Below are positions 43,898-53,855 of a stretch of 64,000 nucleotides of DNA, piece after piece. The DNA is from Candidatus Aminicenans sakinawicola JGI OTU-1 (GTDB taxonomy: Bacteria > Acidobacteriota > Aminicenantia > Aminicenantales > Aminicenantaceae), in assembly GCA_000493965.1 (NCBI GenBank), contig AWNV01000003.1, positions 36,455 to 100,454 of the forward strand, read 5' to 3'. Each line of letters opens with the position of its first letter. The first letter of the stretch is position 1. The notes beneath the pieces were generated by a model. It did no database searches and was not told the DNA's origin. It was given only the letters and a program-made list of their open reading frames with translations. The translations under genes were made by a program, and so were the position numbers.

Positions 43898-46274
43898 CTA
43901 CTGCGTATATTTTTGAATCGGAGACACATCATCAATTACATACATTCCCCGTCCGTTTGTAGCGATTACCAGAGTGTTATCACGGGGGTGAATGATAATG
44001 TCCCAAACAAAACAATTCGGAAGGCCGTTTGCCAGCACCTGCCATTCTTTCCCACTATTAACCGTTACATATACACCTAAATCTGTGCCAACATAGAGCA
44101 CATCTTTGTTTTTTTGGATCTTCTCTAATGACATTAACAGGTCCACCCGGAATATTCCCGGAAATATCGATCCAGGTCTGGCCATAATCTGTAGACTTAT
44201 AGATATAATCTGTGAAATCATCATCTCTTCGACCATTAAGTGTCAGATAAACCGTGCCTTTTTCATATTTTGAAGCGACAACCCTTGAAACATGTTTATT
44301 ATATGGAAGTCCTTTGACTATTTCTGTCCAGGTCTTGCCACTATTTTTTGTTATATGGACTCTACCGTCGTCCGTTCCAACATAAATAAGGCCGAATTGA
44401 AAAGGCGATTCAGAAATATCTGTCAAACATTGATGAGGAATGGCAAACGGAAGTTTTCCAATTCGATCGGGATCATTATAGGACAGGTCAGGACTGATTC
44501 TTTCCCATGTCTCTCCCATATCTTTCGAACGGAATAGATACTGCATACCGTGGTAGATGACCTTATGATTGTGAGGAGAAATTATTGTCGGGGCGAGCCA
44601 TTGGCCGCGAAGAGGAGGTTCATCTTGGCCAGCCTTGGGAACAATACTCCTGGTTATCCATTTTCCAGTCAACCCTGGCTTATATTCAGACCTCTGCAGC
44701 CTTCCGTAAAAAGACGATGAATACATAATATTTGGATTTGTTGTGTCAACTGCAATTGTGGTTCCTTCCCCACCCGGCGCACTTTCCCACCGTGTCATAA
44801 GGCCACGCGGTCTTTGCCTCCAGGGAAGATTATGAGCCACATTACCCCTGTAAGTACCATGGTCCTGCACCGAACCGTAAACATTAAACGGTTTTTCCAT
44901 GTCATAAGCAACATTGTAGAACTGGACAACCGGATGGATAGTATGAAAATCCCTCCATTTCTCGCCACCATCATAGGAGACATTAACTCCTCCATCATTG
45001 ACATTGATAAGATAATTTGAATCCTCAGGGTCTATCCAAAGGCCGTGGTGGTCACCGTGCAGCCCGGTAAAGTACAGCCTCTTGAACGACTTGCCTCCAT
45101 CCGTGGATTTCGCCAGCGCAAGACCCATTATATAAATCGTATTTTCATCATTAGGGTCAACCCGTATCTGTCCAAAAACCCAGCCGTAGGTACCTCCAAA
45201 TCCCTCCATCATCTCGTTAGAGGGACTCACCTTTGTCCAGTTTTCTCCCCTATCATCGGAACGGTAAACTTCTGCGCCAACGATTTTTCTTCCTTTTTTC
45301 AACCTTCCGTAGGCATCCCTCTCACCCTCTTTAGGCATTTCGCCTGGATTATGATTGTCGACAAAGGCATAGAGTACTTTTGGATTGCTTCTGGCGATAT
45401 CAATACCGATTCTACCTGTGTGTGCCAGATCAGGTAGTCCGTTTGTTTTCTGCTTCCAGGTCTTTCCTCCATCACTCGTCTTAAAAATCCCGTCTCCAGG
45501 ACCGGGTTGAGGGTCACTCCAGCGCCTGCGGATTCTATTCCACATAGAAGCGTAAAGTGTATTGTGCTTTTTAGGATCCATCACAAGATCACATGCACCG
45601 ATTCTTTCACTGATATAGAATACCTTCTGCCAAGTCTTTCCTCCATCAGTAGTTTTAAACACTCCACGATCTTCATTGTCAGTCCATTCATGCCCGGTCG
45701 ATGCAACATAAACAATATCCGATTTCTTCGGATGGATCACAATCCGGCTGACAGTATGAGTGCCGGCCAAGCCCATATGCTGCCATGTTTTGCCTGCATC
45801 TATAGATTTGTAAACACCTGTTCCTGCAACAGATGCACGAAAAATATTAGCCTCACCTGTTCCAACCCATACAATGTCAGCATTGGACGGCGCGATTGCA
45901 ATATCCCCAATGGATATGGAAGGAACATCATCCATGATGGGTTCCCATGTTATTCCTGAATTTACGGTCTTCCATACTCCCCCTGTAGCTGCGCCAACAT
46001 AAATCGTTTGTCTGCTGCCCTTGGGAACAGCGATGTCTGTGCATCTTCCACTGATAACATCGGGTCCGATAAAACGCCATTTTAAGCCTTTAAAAATCGA
46101 ACTTTCCTTCATGGCCGTATGCTGCTCAAACCACTTTAAACGCAGCGCAGGATCTGTCGACTCTATTTTTTTCTGAGGTCTTGCCTGCATCTGGACACAG
46201 GATAAAAACACAAATAACATCATACACAAAATCAAAAACGCCCTATATTTTGTAATAAACCGAAAATAAATCAT
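43898..46274 (-). CDS. exported sortilin/VPS10-like BNR protein, frameshifted (paralog 2)
   Basis: Two minus-strand frames join to a protein of about 790 residues: 46274-44058 (ends NVIREDPKKQRC.. off frame) and 44236-43898 (KDVLYVGTDLGVYVTVNSGKEW to the end). The break lies in a seven-T run at 44109-44115 (A7 in the coding strand): with six A the reading becomes REDPKNKDVLYVGTDLG, which matches paralog 1. Either an assembly error or a real +1 lesion. Signal peptide and the BNR units (GGVWKTVNSGITWEPI, GVYKSIDAGKTWQHM, GVFKTTDGGKTWQKV, GIFKTSDGGKTWKQ) correspond one by one to paralog 1 at 34291. Start ATG 46274 after AAGGAGG. Followed by the symporter gene at 97 bases. Confidence 0.8.
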
Positions 46275-46378
46275 ATTTAATCCTCCTTCTGATTTTTCAG
46301 ATGATTATCTTCCATAATACAAAAATTATGTAAGTAAAAAAACCGAATTCAATATAAAAAATTTAAACATACTTTATA

Positions 46379-47689
46379 TCATCCCTGTCTTCCCTTTTTC
46401 AACACCTGAAGAACAGGAATAACCAAATAACTGTTTGCCAAAAAACGGCCAATAATAAGAGCCATAGCTGCTGCAACAGCACCTACAATTCCAAAAAAAT
46501 CAATCGTGAACGGAAGAATTGTTATGATAGCAACTACTTCAATGACAGTGGCAACAGTTATCGGCTTTGTTTTTCTATTATTCACAAGCAATGCCCTCTG
46601 AAAAGAGAGCAAAACCACCAGGCCGGGCATTATTGACACTATTTTAGTTGGAAGATTGGCAAACCGTGTCAATTCCAAAGAAAGGCCGCTGACTTTATGG
46701 AACCAAAGAAAAGACAGCGGCGTAAAAGCTACGAAAGAAAGTCCTGCTGTTACAATGAGCCCGAGAAGAACTGCGAAATTTCTTAGTGGTTTATAAAATT
46801 CATTATTCTCACCAAATAAAGCTATGGCAACTTCTTGAAAGGAAAATCCAGTGCATCTAAAAATAAAAACAAGGGAATTTATAACAGGTAGTACTGCTAA
46901 AGATTCTAGTGCCATCCGGCTGTGCCCTATAAAAAAAGTCACCATTGGCTGAACAGACAAACTCAGAATAGAAGTCAGTGCCAGAGGAAAATAAAAGGTC
47001 GAAATAAATCTGTAGCTTAATGATTTTTCCTTCGATTTTTTTAACAAAAGACGATTAACCGATTTTTTGGCCATAAACTTGCTCGCTGCTGCTTCCGCCA
47101 TAACTCCTAACGAAAGCGCCAGCGCACCCACCAAAGCACCAGTCAGGTTAAAAAACCAGTAACAAATTAAAGCTGTTATTGCCATTGAGGACAAACGAAC
47201 CACTGTCCCGTAAGCAACCCTCTTTGGAAGATGGCTGCTGACTAGAATGCCCTGATAAAATCTCCTATAGCCAATAGCAGCTGGCCAGGGGAGTAAAATA
47301 ATGCATGCATAATGTGTTAGCCGAGATACATTTTCAGGCAATCCGATCAGCTGGATTGTAATGAAGTTGAACACTAAAGGCAGCAAAAAGATAATCATAA
47401 CAACAGTTATGACTCCATTCAATATATAAGTAAAATTTCTTAATTTGAGAAAAGAATCCCTGTCTTTGACAAGTGCATTTGATGCACTCATGATCATAAT
47501 AATCGGTGACTCCATTAATATGGCAAAAGAGAAAGCGACTCCATAAGCAGCCAGGTTGAATTTTGGATCTGTCAGACGGGCAATGACCGCTGCTAAAAAC
47601 GGCCCCTCTACAGCCATCATAAACCATGTAGCTGCAAGGGGTATCCAAAAGTGGAATATTCTTTTTAAAGTCAGCGTTTCCTCAGGCAT
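46379..47689 (-). CDS. MATE/MOP-superfamily membrane protein
   Basis: 436 residues from ATG 47689 (a TTG at 47698 is nine bases upstream). Twelve hydrophobic helices; first FHFWIPLAATWFMMAVEGPFLAAVIARL is the typical first helix pair of MATE-like or ANKH-like proteins, with the Glu in MAVEG and the ANK-type IIMIMSASNALVKDR block. Related members export drugs, polyprenyl-linked sugars or phosphate/citrate (ANKH). The substrate is not inferable. Single gene: divergent from the MBL gene at 47808 and 104 bases from the BNR gene on its 3' side. Confidence 0.75.
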   Translation of the reverse strand: MPEETLTLKRIFHFWIPLAATWFMMAVEGPFLAAVIARLTDPKFNLAAYGVAFSFAILMESPIIMIMSASNALVKDRDSFLKLRNFTYILNGVITVVMIIFLLPLVFNFITIQLIGLPENVSRLTHYACIILLPWPAAIGYRRFYQGILVSSHLPKRVAYGTVVRLSSMAITALICYWFFNLTGALVGALALSLGVMAEAAASKFMAKKSVNRLLLKKSKEKSLSYRFISTFYFPLALTSILSLSVQPMVTFFIGHSRMALESLAVLPVINSLVFIFRCTGFSFQEVAIALFGENNEFYKPLRNFAVLLGLIVTAGLSFVAFTPLSFLWFHKVSGLSLELTRFANLPTKIVSIMPGLVVLLSFQRALLVNNRKTKPITVATVIEVVAIITILPFTIDFFGIVGAVAAAMALIIGRFLANSYLVIPVLQVLKKGRQG

Positions 47690-47807
47690 AGTGCTCAAGT
47701 TTATCTATTCCTTTTAAAAGAAGCAAGCCGCAAAAAAATAGTCTAAATTAATGATTTAAGCTTACTTCCAAAAATGGTATTATATACACACGAAAAGGAG
47801 GCAAATA

Positions 47808-48536
47808 ATGAAAATATTATGTATCCTGCCAGCATTGATTTTTTTGGTGGGTTTTAATATTCAATCAGCAAATGCTACAATAATAAAAGGAGATAATCCT
47901 ATGGAAATGGTAAAAAATATCCAATGGTTTGGCCAGTCCGCCGTAAAAATTACTGCTGGAGGGAAAATCATCTATATTGACCCTTTTCACATTAAAAAAG
48001 CAGACAGGGCTGATATTATTCTCATCACGCACAGCCACAGTGACCATTTTTCTCCTTCAGACATCAAAAAAATAGCAACTAAAGATAGTGTGATTGTTGC
48101 CACAAAAGACTGTTCTTCCAAACTTGCAGGGATCGAGAATGCCAGGATATTGGAATCTGAGCCAGGTTTTAAAACCTCTGTCAATGATATAAAAATTGAA
48201 GCAGTACCTGCTTATAATGTAGTAAAAACTAATTTTCACCCGAAAGCAAATAAATGGGTAGGTTACATTATCACAGTCGAGGGTGTGAGAATCTATCATG
48301 CAGGAGATACAGAGCGCATCCCGGAAATGAAAACATTTGAATGCGATATTGCCATGCTGCCGCTCGGCCAGACTTACACAATGAACAGTGTCAGAGAGGC
48401 TGCCGATGCAGCATGTGATGTTAAGGCTAAAATCGCGATTCCAATTCATTACGGCCTGTATGAAGGAACTCCAGCAGATGCTGAAAAATTCAAAGAACTG
48501 TTGAAAGACAAAGTAAATGTTGTAATCAAGCAGTAG
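47808..48536 (+). CDS. exported MBL-fold hydrolase (UPF0173-like)
   Basis: 242 residues: signal peptide (1-23, LVGFNIQSANA) and an MBL core with WFGQSAVKI, IYIDPFHI, metal site THSHSDHF (75-80), VGYIITVEGVRIYHAGDTERIPEM and IPIHYG, which is the UPF0173/UlaG-like pattern (L-ascorbate-6-phosphate lactonase relatives). A Zn or Mn hydrolase in the periplasm is inferred. Start ATG 47808 after AAAAGGAGG. Alanine racemase follows 45 bases later on the same strand, so a two-gene operon is plausible. Confidence 0.8.
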   Translation: MKILCILPALIFLVGFNIQSANATIIKGDNPMEMVKNIQWFGQSAVKITAGGKIIYIDPFHIKKADRADIILITHSHSDHFSPSDIKKIATKDSVIVATKDCSSKLAGIENARILESEPGFKTSVNDIKIEAVPAYNVVKTNFHPKANKWVGYIITVEGVRIYHAGDTERIPEMKTFECDIAMLPLGQTYTMNSVREAADAACDVKAKIAIPIHYGLYEGTPADAEKFKELLKDKVNVVIKQ

Positions 48537-48581
48537 TACAAATCTAACTAAACTGTTATTCATGTAAAAAGAGAAATTACA

Positions 48582-49727
48582 ATGAAAAAAGACTTACTTC
48601 AGTGGGTTGAAATTGATTCGTTTGCTTTAAAGCATAACATCCAGCAATTCAGAAACCTTATAGGCCCGGAAAGAAAGATGGCTGTCATTGTAAAATCTAA
48701 CAGTTACGGACACGGTCTCATAGAGATTTCAGAGTTGGCCGCCAGATATGGTGCTGACTGGCTGGGAGTAAATTCTCTCGATGAGGCTTTGATTCTTAAA
48801 AAAAATGGAATTAGTTTGACAATCATCCTGCTCGGTTATGTCCCTCTCTCAGAACTCAGGATGGCAGTGGAAAATAATTTCCGCCTGACTATATACAATG
48901 AGGAAACAATAAAAAAACTTGGGGAAATCACTTCAGCAATCAAGAAAAATGTTTATCTCCATATAAAAACCGAGACCGGTGTCTATCGTCAGGGAATAGA
49001 TAGGGATAAATTGTTATCCCTCATTATAAAAATACAGGAATATCCTTATCTCAAGATCGAGGGATTATCCACCCATTTTGCCAATATTGAGGACACTATC
49101 GATCACAGCTATGCTCAGAGTCAACTCGAAAAATACAATCAATACATCGATATTTTGAAAAAAAATAATATTGAGATCCCAATAAAACATATAGCTTGTT
49201 CAGCAGCAGCCATTCTTTTTCCTGAGACATATTTTGATATGGTCCGGGTTGGAATCGGAATATATGGCCTGTGGCCTTCCAGGGAAACCTACCTCTCCTG
49301 CATTCAGGCCCGGAGGAAGCCTATTGAGTTGAAACCTGTCCTTTCATGGAAAGCCAGAATCGTCCAAATAAAAGAAATCCCGGAGGATGCTTTCATAGGA
49401 TACGGCTGTACATTCAAGACGACACGTCCGACAAAATTAGCTGTAATTCCTGTTGGATATAATGACGGTTATGACCGGGGTCTTTCAAACTCTTCCTATG
49501 TTCTAGTTATCGGGAAAAGAGCTCCTCTTCGCGGCAGAGTAGCAATGAACTTCATCACCGCTGATATTACAGACATTCCAGACGTAAGAGTCGAAGATGA
49601 AGTGGTCCTACTTGGTCGGTATGGCAGGGAAAAAATTACAGCTGATTACCTGGCTTCTCTATGCGGCACCATTAACTATGAGATTGTTACACGAATAAAC
49701 CCTCTTATTCCCCGGATTGTGAAATAG
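48582..49727 (+). CDS. alr: alanine racemase
   Basis: 381 residues. PLP enzyme that interconverts L- and D-alanine for peptidoglycan; cytoplasmic. Catalytic Lys 38 in AVIVKSNSYGHGL and catalytic Tyr 274 in FIGYGCTF, plus TETGVYRQGI, HFANIED, and VGYNDGYDRGLSN (phosphate-binding loop), MNFITADITD. The VK.NAYGHG motif has Ser instead of Ala, a mild change. No other cell-wall genes adjacent. The MBL gene lies directly upstream. No ribosome binding site better than AGAGAAATTACA is seen before ATG 48582. Confidence 0.93.
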   Translation: MKKDLLQWVEIDSFALKHNIQQFRNLIGPERKMAVIVKSNSYGHGLIEISELAARYGADWLGVNSLDEALILKKNGISLTIILLGYVPLSELRMAVENNFRLTIYNEETIKKLGEITSAIKKNVYLHIKTETGVYRQGIDRDKLLSLIIKIQEYPYLKIEGLSTHFANIEDTIDHSYAQSQLEKYNQYIDILKKNNIEIPIKHIACSAAAILFPETYFDMVRVGIGIYGLWPSRETYLSCIQARRKPIELKPVLSWKARIVQIKEIPEDAFIGYGCTFKTTRPTKLAVIPVGYNDGYDRGLSNSSYVLVIGKRAPLRGRVAMNFITADITDIPDVRVEDEVVLLGRYGREKITADYLASLCGTINYEIVTRINPLIPRIVK

Positions 49728-49757
49728 AATAAATGTACCTGGGACTTTTTTTGTCAG

Positions 49758-50132
49758 TTAAACTTTAAAAAGCTGGATGGTCTCATCCTTCAGCAGAATC
49801 ACAAAAGAATATATCCCCAGGGCTGTCCCTAACGGGAAATTCAGCAGGGATATAAATGCCAAAATCAGGGTAAGGATTCTTGCCCATTCCTTTTTTTTGG
49901 TCAGTCCAATACCGCAGATGATGTTGGGAATAGAAAGAATCACCAAAAACAGACCAATACCTAATCCTACACTTCTTAGAATAACAGGTGCTTCATATCC
50001 CATATGAGGGATAAAAGACACCCCAAATAGAATGACAAAAACCATAAATCCAGCCATAAAACTCATGGCACCTAAAGCTATCCACAGAATAGCAATCAGG
50101 TTAATATTCTTTTCCAATTTTTCTCCTCTCAT
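49758..50132 (-). CDS. small four-helix membrane protein
   Basis: 124 residues with four hydrophobic helices (about 11-33, 50-66, 74-88, 90-115) and a KKKEWARILTLILA loop typical of small membrane proteins of unknown function. Start ATG 50132, or the TTG 15 bases later. Function unknown; opposite in strand to its neighbours. Confidence 0.6.
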   Translation of the reverse strand: MRGEKLEKNINLIAILWIALGAMSFMAGFMVFVILFGVSFIPHMGYEAPVILRSVGLGIGLFLVILSIPNIICGIGLTKKKEWARILTLILAFISLLNFPLGTALGIYSFVILLKDETIQLFKV

Positions 50133-50218
50133 TCCTCACCTTAGCAAGACTATTCACAGACTAAACTTCTTATTAGGTATTATATTTCTTTTGGAGCTTA
50201 TAAATCAATCCAGTTTAA

Positions 50219-50248
50219 TTGACGGCTTATTATTTCGTGTGATATAAG
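50219..50248 (+). promoter_or_regulatory. promoter of the FakA-FakB-PlsY operon
   Basis: TTGACG (50219-50224), 18-base spacer, TATAAG (50243-50248) within the block TGTGATATAAGCAAT. The same block is at 53788-53803, 5' of the DPP-IV type peptidase. Confidence 0.6.
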
Positions 50249-50300
50249 CAATATTAAATATTATTGAATGGAAATTGAATGAAATGGGGAATAAATAAGC

Positions 50301-52049
50301 ATGGCTCTAAGCACACTTCAAATAAACACGATTCTAAATAATGCTCTGAGTCTTCTATCCAGAGAAAAAAACGTCATTAACAATCTCAATGTCTTTCCTG
50401 TTCCAGATGGCGATACAGGGCTCAACATGACTCTTACTCTTCAAGGAGCATTAAACAATTTAAAAACCTATAATCTTAACACCCTGAACATCCAGAAATA
50501 TCTTAAATATTTTGCCCACGGAATGATACATAACAGCAGAGGCTGCTCAGGTGTTATTCTTGCTCTTTTCTGTAAAGGAGTTTCAGACTCTCTCCAATTG
50601 CCTGAAAATCTTGATAAAATATCAAACAACGAGCTGGCCAATGCCTTCTGGAATGGCTACGAATCAGCATTCCAAGAAACTGCAAATCCTGCTGAAGGGA
50701 CAATCTTGACCATGATGAAAGTGCTCTCAGAATATTATGCTAAGTATGCAACCAATAATTCCGAGGCAATAAACATCATAAAAAAGACAATTCCAGCTTT
50801 AGAAGAGACTTTAGAAAAAACTCCGGAGATGCTGCCAGTTTTGAAAAAAGCAGGTGTTGTTGACTCTGGAGCACTGGGATTCCTTGTGCTTATAAAAGGA
50901 TTAGCGACAGAATTAGAATATAACGGCAGCTTCCTTAAACATCTGATGACCACGGCTCACACTCTGGCAATCAGTAAATATGTGCACTCATTCGTTACCA
51001 AGAAAAAATATGGTAAACAAAACAGGTTGATTAAAACCATTATTGCAAATTTCCCCCCAAAAAACATCAATAATCTCTCTCTCGCAAATATAATCGGGCT
51101 GTTTAATAATTTTATGCAAAAGAAAGGGAGCCATAGTTTAGCTAATATGATAATCCAGGAAAGCGAAGACCTCCATAACTCTTGGAATCCCGATATCCAG
51201 TACAAATACTGCACTGAATTTATTTTAGAAGGAAATAAAATCACCAGTGAGGAATTACATTTCCAACTGGAACCATGGGGAGACAATCTCCTAATCATCA
51301 GATCCAATAATAGCTTCAAAATCCATATCCATACAAACAGACCGAAGCCACTTCTAAAACTGTGTGCAGAATTCGGACAAATCTCTTCAACCAAAGTCGA
51401 TGACATGAAAAAACAGCACCGCAATCTCATCTCTGAAGATAAGGCATATTACAACAAGGATAATGCTGTACTGCTCATTGTTAACGGCGAGGGTTTTGCC
51501 AAAATTCTAAAAGGACTTGGAGCTACAGACATACTCGTCTATAAAAGGATTAAACCCTCAGTAAATCATATCAAAAATGCTATAATTAAAACCAGAGCAA
51601 AAAATATCATTACTGCAGCCGACGACAGCGATATTTTAACAAGTCTCAAATCAGCAATTACTTTCTGCAAAAGCAACATTGAATTAACTGAAACCCAGGA
51701 TATCATGTCAATCATAAACATGATGTACAATTATTCAAACAATGCTGACATAATACAAAATTCAATGAAAATAAGAGAAAACTTAGAAAGCATAAAGTTT
51801 TGTAAAATCGCTCAGGCGAAACGAGAATACTATGGAGACAATTTAACAGTAAAAAAGGGAGATTTTTTTACTATTTACAAAAATAAAATACTCCTCTGTG
51901 CCGCACAAATTGATAAAGTTATAATAGAATCCATCTCTAAAATCCTGGGAAGCGAATCACTTATTACACTTTACAGCGGCAGAATGGAAAAAAGAGGGGA
52001 AAAAATTCTTTCACAACTGCAATCCGAATTTAAGGACATTGATTTTTGA
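50301..52049 (+). CDS. DAK2-domain fatty-acid kinase (FakA-like)
   Basis: 582 residues. N-terminal DAK2-type ATPase with NVFPVPDGDTGLNMT (30-44), followed by HNSRGCSGVILALFCKG (usually ARGNSGVILSQ; Cys replaces Asn here) and KKAGVVDSGALGFLVLI. The middle and C-terminal part is the FakA/YloV-type domain (about 240-580). FakA phosphorylates fatty acids bound to FakB (a DegV protein) giving acyl-phosphate. The genes following are DegV-like and PlsY-like, which supports this assignment. Start ATG 50301 after GGGGA. The promoter at 50219 is the likely control point. Confidence 0.85.
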   Translation: MALSTLQINTILNNALSLLSREKNVINNLNVFPVPDGDTGLNMTLTLQGALNNLKTYNLNTLNIQKYLKYFAHGMIHNSRGCSGVILALFCKGVSDSLQLPENLDKISNNELANAFWNGYESAFQETANPAEGTILTMMKVLSEYYAKYATNNSEAINIIKKTIPALEETLEKTPEMLPVLKKAGVVDSGALGFLVLIKGLATELEYNGSFLKHLMTTAHTLAISKYVHSFVTKKKYGKQNRLIKTIIANFPPKNINNLSLANIIGLFNNFMQKKGSHSLANMIIQESEDLHNSWNPDIQYKYCTEFILEGNKITSEELHFQLEPWGDNLLIIRSNNSFKIHIHTNRPKPLLKLCAEFGQISSTKVDDMKKQHRNLISEDKAYYNKDNAVLLIVNGEGFAKILKGLGATDILVYKRIKPSVNHIKNAIIKTRAKNIITAADDSDILTSLKSAITFCKSNIELTETQDIMSIINMMYNYSNNADIIQNSMKIRENLESIKFCKIAQAKREYYGDNLTVKKGDFFTIYKNKILLCAAQIDKVIIESISKILGSESLITLYSGRMEKRGEKILSQLQSEFKDIDF

Positions 52050-52209
52050 AAAATATTATGGAGGGCAAAACAAATTTAATTTTTATATTACATTTGAATA
52101 ACCCAAACCAGACTATATGGACAGCGATGATCTCAGCACAAAATTTCAGAAAAGGTTGATATTCTTTGTGCCCCAGACTGTTTTATGGTAAAGATATAAA
52201 GAATATCCA

Positions 52210-53095
52210 ATGAAAAAAAATATTTTAATCCTAACAGGCGATAATCTTGGGATTTCGAATAACCAGATTGAGTGGAAAAATATAGAAATATTAAAATATC
52301 CCGTAATAATCAATGACAGAGAATTCCGAGAAAGTGATGAATATACTGCTCAATATTTGATAGACCGCTTCAAAAAAGAAAATGTATCTGCTCATTCACA
52401 AGCACTTGTCAAAGGAGACATGATAGAGGTCATCGAAGCTAACAAAGACAAGTATGATGCTATTATTCATGTAATTATGGGAAGTAACATTTCTGCTGCA
52501 ACTTTCCAAACGGCTGAATCTGTTAAAAAAGAATATGAAAATATTGTGCCTATCATCAATATTGATACTAAACAGGTAATTGCGGGGGTTGGAACGATAC
52601 TTCTTAGACTGATAGAGATACTGAAGGATACGCAGGACCCAAATGAGCTGTGCAAAACTATGGATGTTATTGTTAAAAACACTTTTTCTCTTCTTTGCCT
52701 TCCAGACCTGAATTATCTTTACAGGGGGGGGGGGGAGAATCGGCAGGGCAAAATCTCTTCTTGGATCGGTACTAAAAATAATACCTGTGGTTGGCCTTTT
52801 CGGCGATGATTGGGCCTCAGGAATAGTCCCCATTGGAAAAGGTAGAACACCCAGGACAGCCAATAAAATTATCATTGAAAAAATTAAACAAAAGATGGTG
52901 AAGAATAAAGTTGAAACTATTAAACTAATCACAATACTTGATTATGAAGATAATAAATCCCCTGCATTACAAGACCTTGAAAATCAGATAAAGGCCGAAC
53001 TCAGATACGAAAAATTAATACACGGATACCCAAGATTGGTCGAAGCTATTCATACAGGCCCAGGTGCATGGGTAGCATCTTTTGCATTAAATTAA
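52210..53095 (+). CDS. DegV-family protein (FakB-like), frameshifted at a G12 tract
   Basis: Frame 52210-52809 covers residues 1-176 (ILTGDNLGISNNQIEWKNIEILKYPVIINDREF.., GSNISAATFQTAE, DTKQVIAGVGTILLRLI, NYLYRGG), then leaves frame; 52787-53095 continues (IIPVVGLFGDDWASGIVPIGKGRTP.., HTGPGAWVASFA). At 52724-52735 there is a run of twelve G. Eleven or eight G would restore the sentence YRGG[G]RIGRAKSLLGSVLKIIPVVG, the DegV family motif. DegV/FakB proteins bind a fatty acid for FakA. A G12 tract in coding DNA is either an assembly artefact or a phase-variable site. It lies in a string with FakA and PlsY genes. Confidence 0.8.
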
Positions 53096-53107
53096 TGGAA
53101 GATCCAC

Positions 53108-53695
53108 ATGGAAATCTATAAAACCATAATTTTAGCAATTGCGGCTTATTTTATCGGGTCTATCTCATTTAGTTACATTATTACAAAGAAACTGACAGGC
53201 AAAGACATCAGGAACATGCATTTAAAAAATGCCGGTGCTTTTAATGTTGCCATCAGCTTAAATCCAATTACGGGAATCATTGTCGGCTTGATGGACAGCA
53301 TGAAAACATTAATAATAGTTCTAGCAGGGAAAGCATTTGGACTGGATCCCAGCCAGATCATCATTGCAGCTTCTTTTGCAATCATTGGTCACTGTTTTCC
53401 TGTTTATTATCATTTTTACGGTGGGAAAGGCGCCGCCTCTGTAACAGGGATATTTATTTATTTCATTCCTTTTGAATTCCTTATAAGTTTAATACCATCA
53501 GCTCTAATTGCAAAAAAATGCCGAGATATGGGACTTACACCTGTATTTTTTATTGTATTATCCCCTATCCTGGCGTATTTTTTTAAAAAACCGCCCTCGA
53601 TACTGATCCCAATAATATATATTGTCTTTTTGATTGGTATAATAAACCTCCTTATTATTCTACTGAAAAGAGACCAGAAATTAGTGCCTGAATAA
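53108..53695 (+). CDS. plsY: PlsY-like glycerol-3-phosphate acyltransferase
   Basis: 195 residues, five membrane helices. PlsY motifs: YFIGSISFSYIITK (first helix), GKDIRN, FPVYYHFYGGKGAAS (third motif GHCFPVY..F.GGKG). The middle motif, normally GSGNxGATN, is degenerate here (HLKNAGAFNV), yet the surroundings D-S-M-K match. PlsY transfers an acyl group from acyl-phosphate to glycerol-3-phosphate, the first step of phospholipid synthesis, at the inner membrane. Only 12 bases after the DegV-like gene, so the string FakA-FakB-PlsY is one operon. The weak middle motif leaves some doubt about activity. Confidence 0.8.
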   Translation: MEIYKTIILAIAAYFIGSISFSYIITKKLTGKDIRNMHLKNAGAFNVAISLNPITGIIVGLMDSMKTLIIVLAGKAFGLDPSQIIIAASFAIIGHCFPVYYHFYGGKGAASVTGIFIYFIPFEFLISLIPSALIAKKCRDMGLTPVFFIVLSPILAYFFKKPPSILIPIIYIVFLIGIINLLIILLKRDQKLVPE

Positions 53696-53770
53696 TTTAT
53701 TACGGCTCAGCCAAACTGAGTATATCGGTTTAAATATCAATATGTTCGCACAATCAGGTTCTGTATTTTA

Positions 53771-53799
53771 TTGACCATATATTTTCTCTGTGATATAAG
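53771..53799 (+). promoter_or_regulatory. promoter of the DPP-IV-type peptidase gene
   Basis: TTGACC (53771-53776), 17-base spacer, TATAAG (53794-53799), inside the block TGTGATATAAGCAAT shared with 50219-50253. The transcript would start near 53806, which rules out the apparent ATG at 53805 as the start. Confidence 0.6.
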
Positions 53800-53855
53800 C
53801 AATAATGTATGACCCCAGACGAAATCCAACATTCATTCGCATAAAGGAGGACCAC

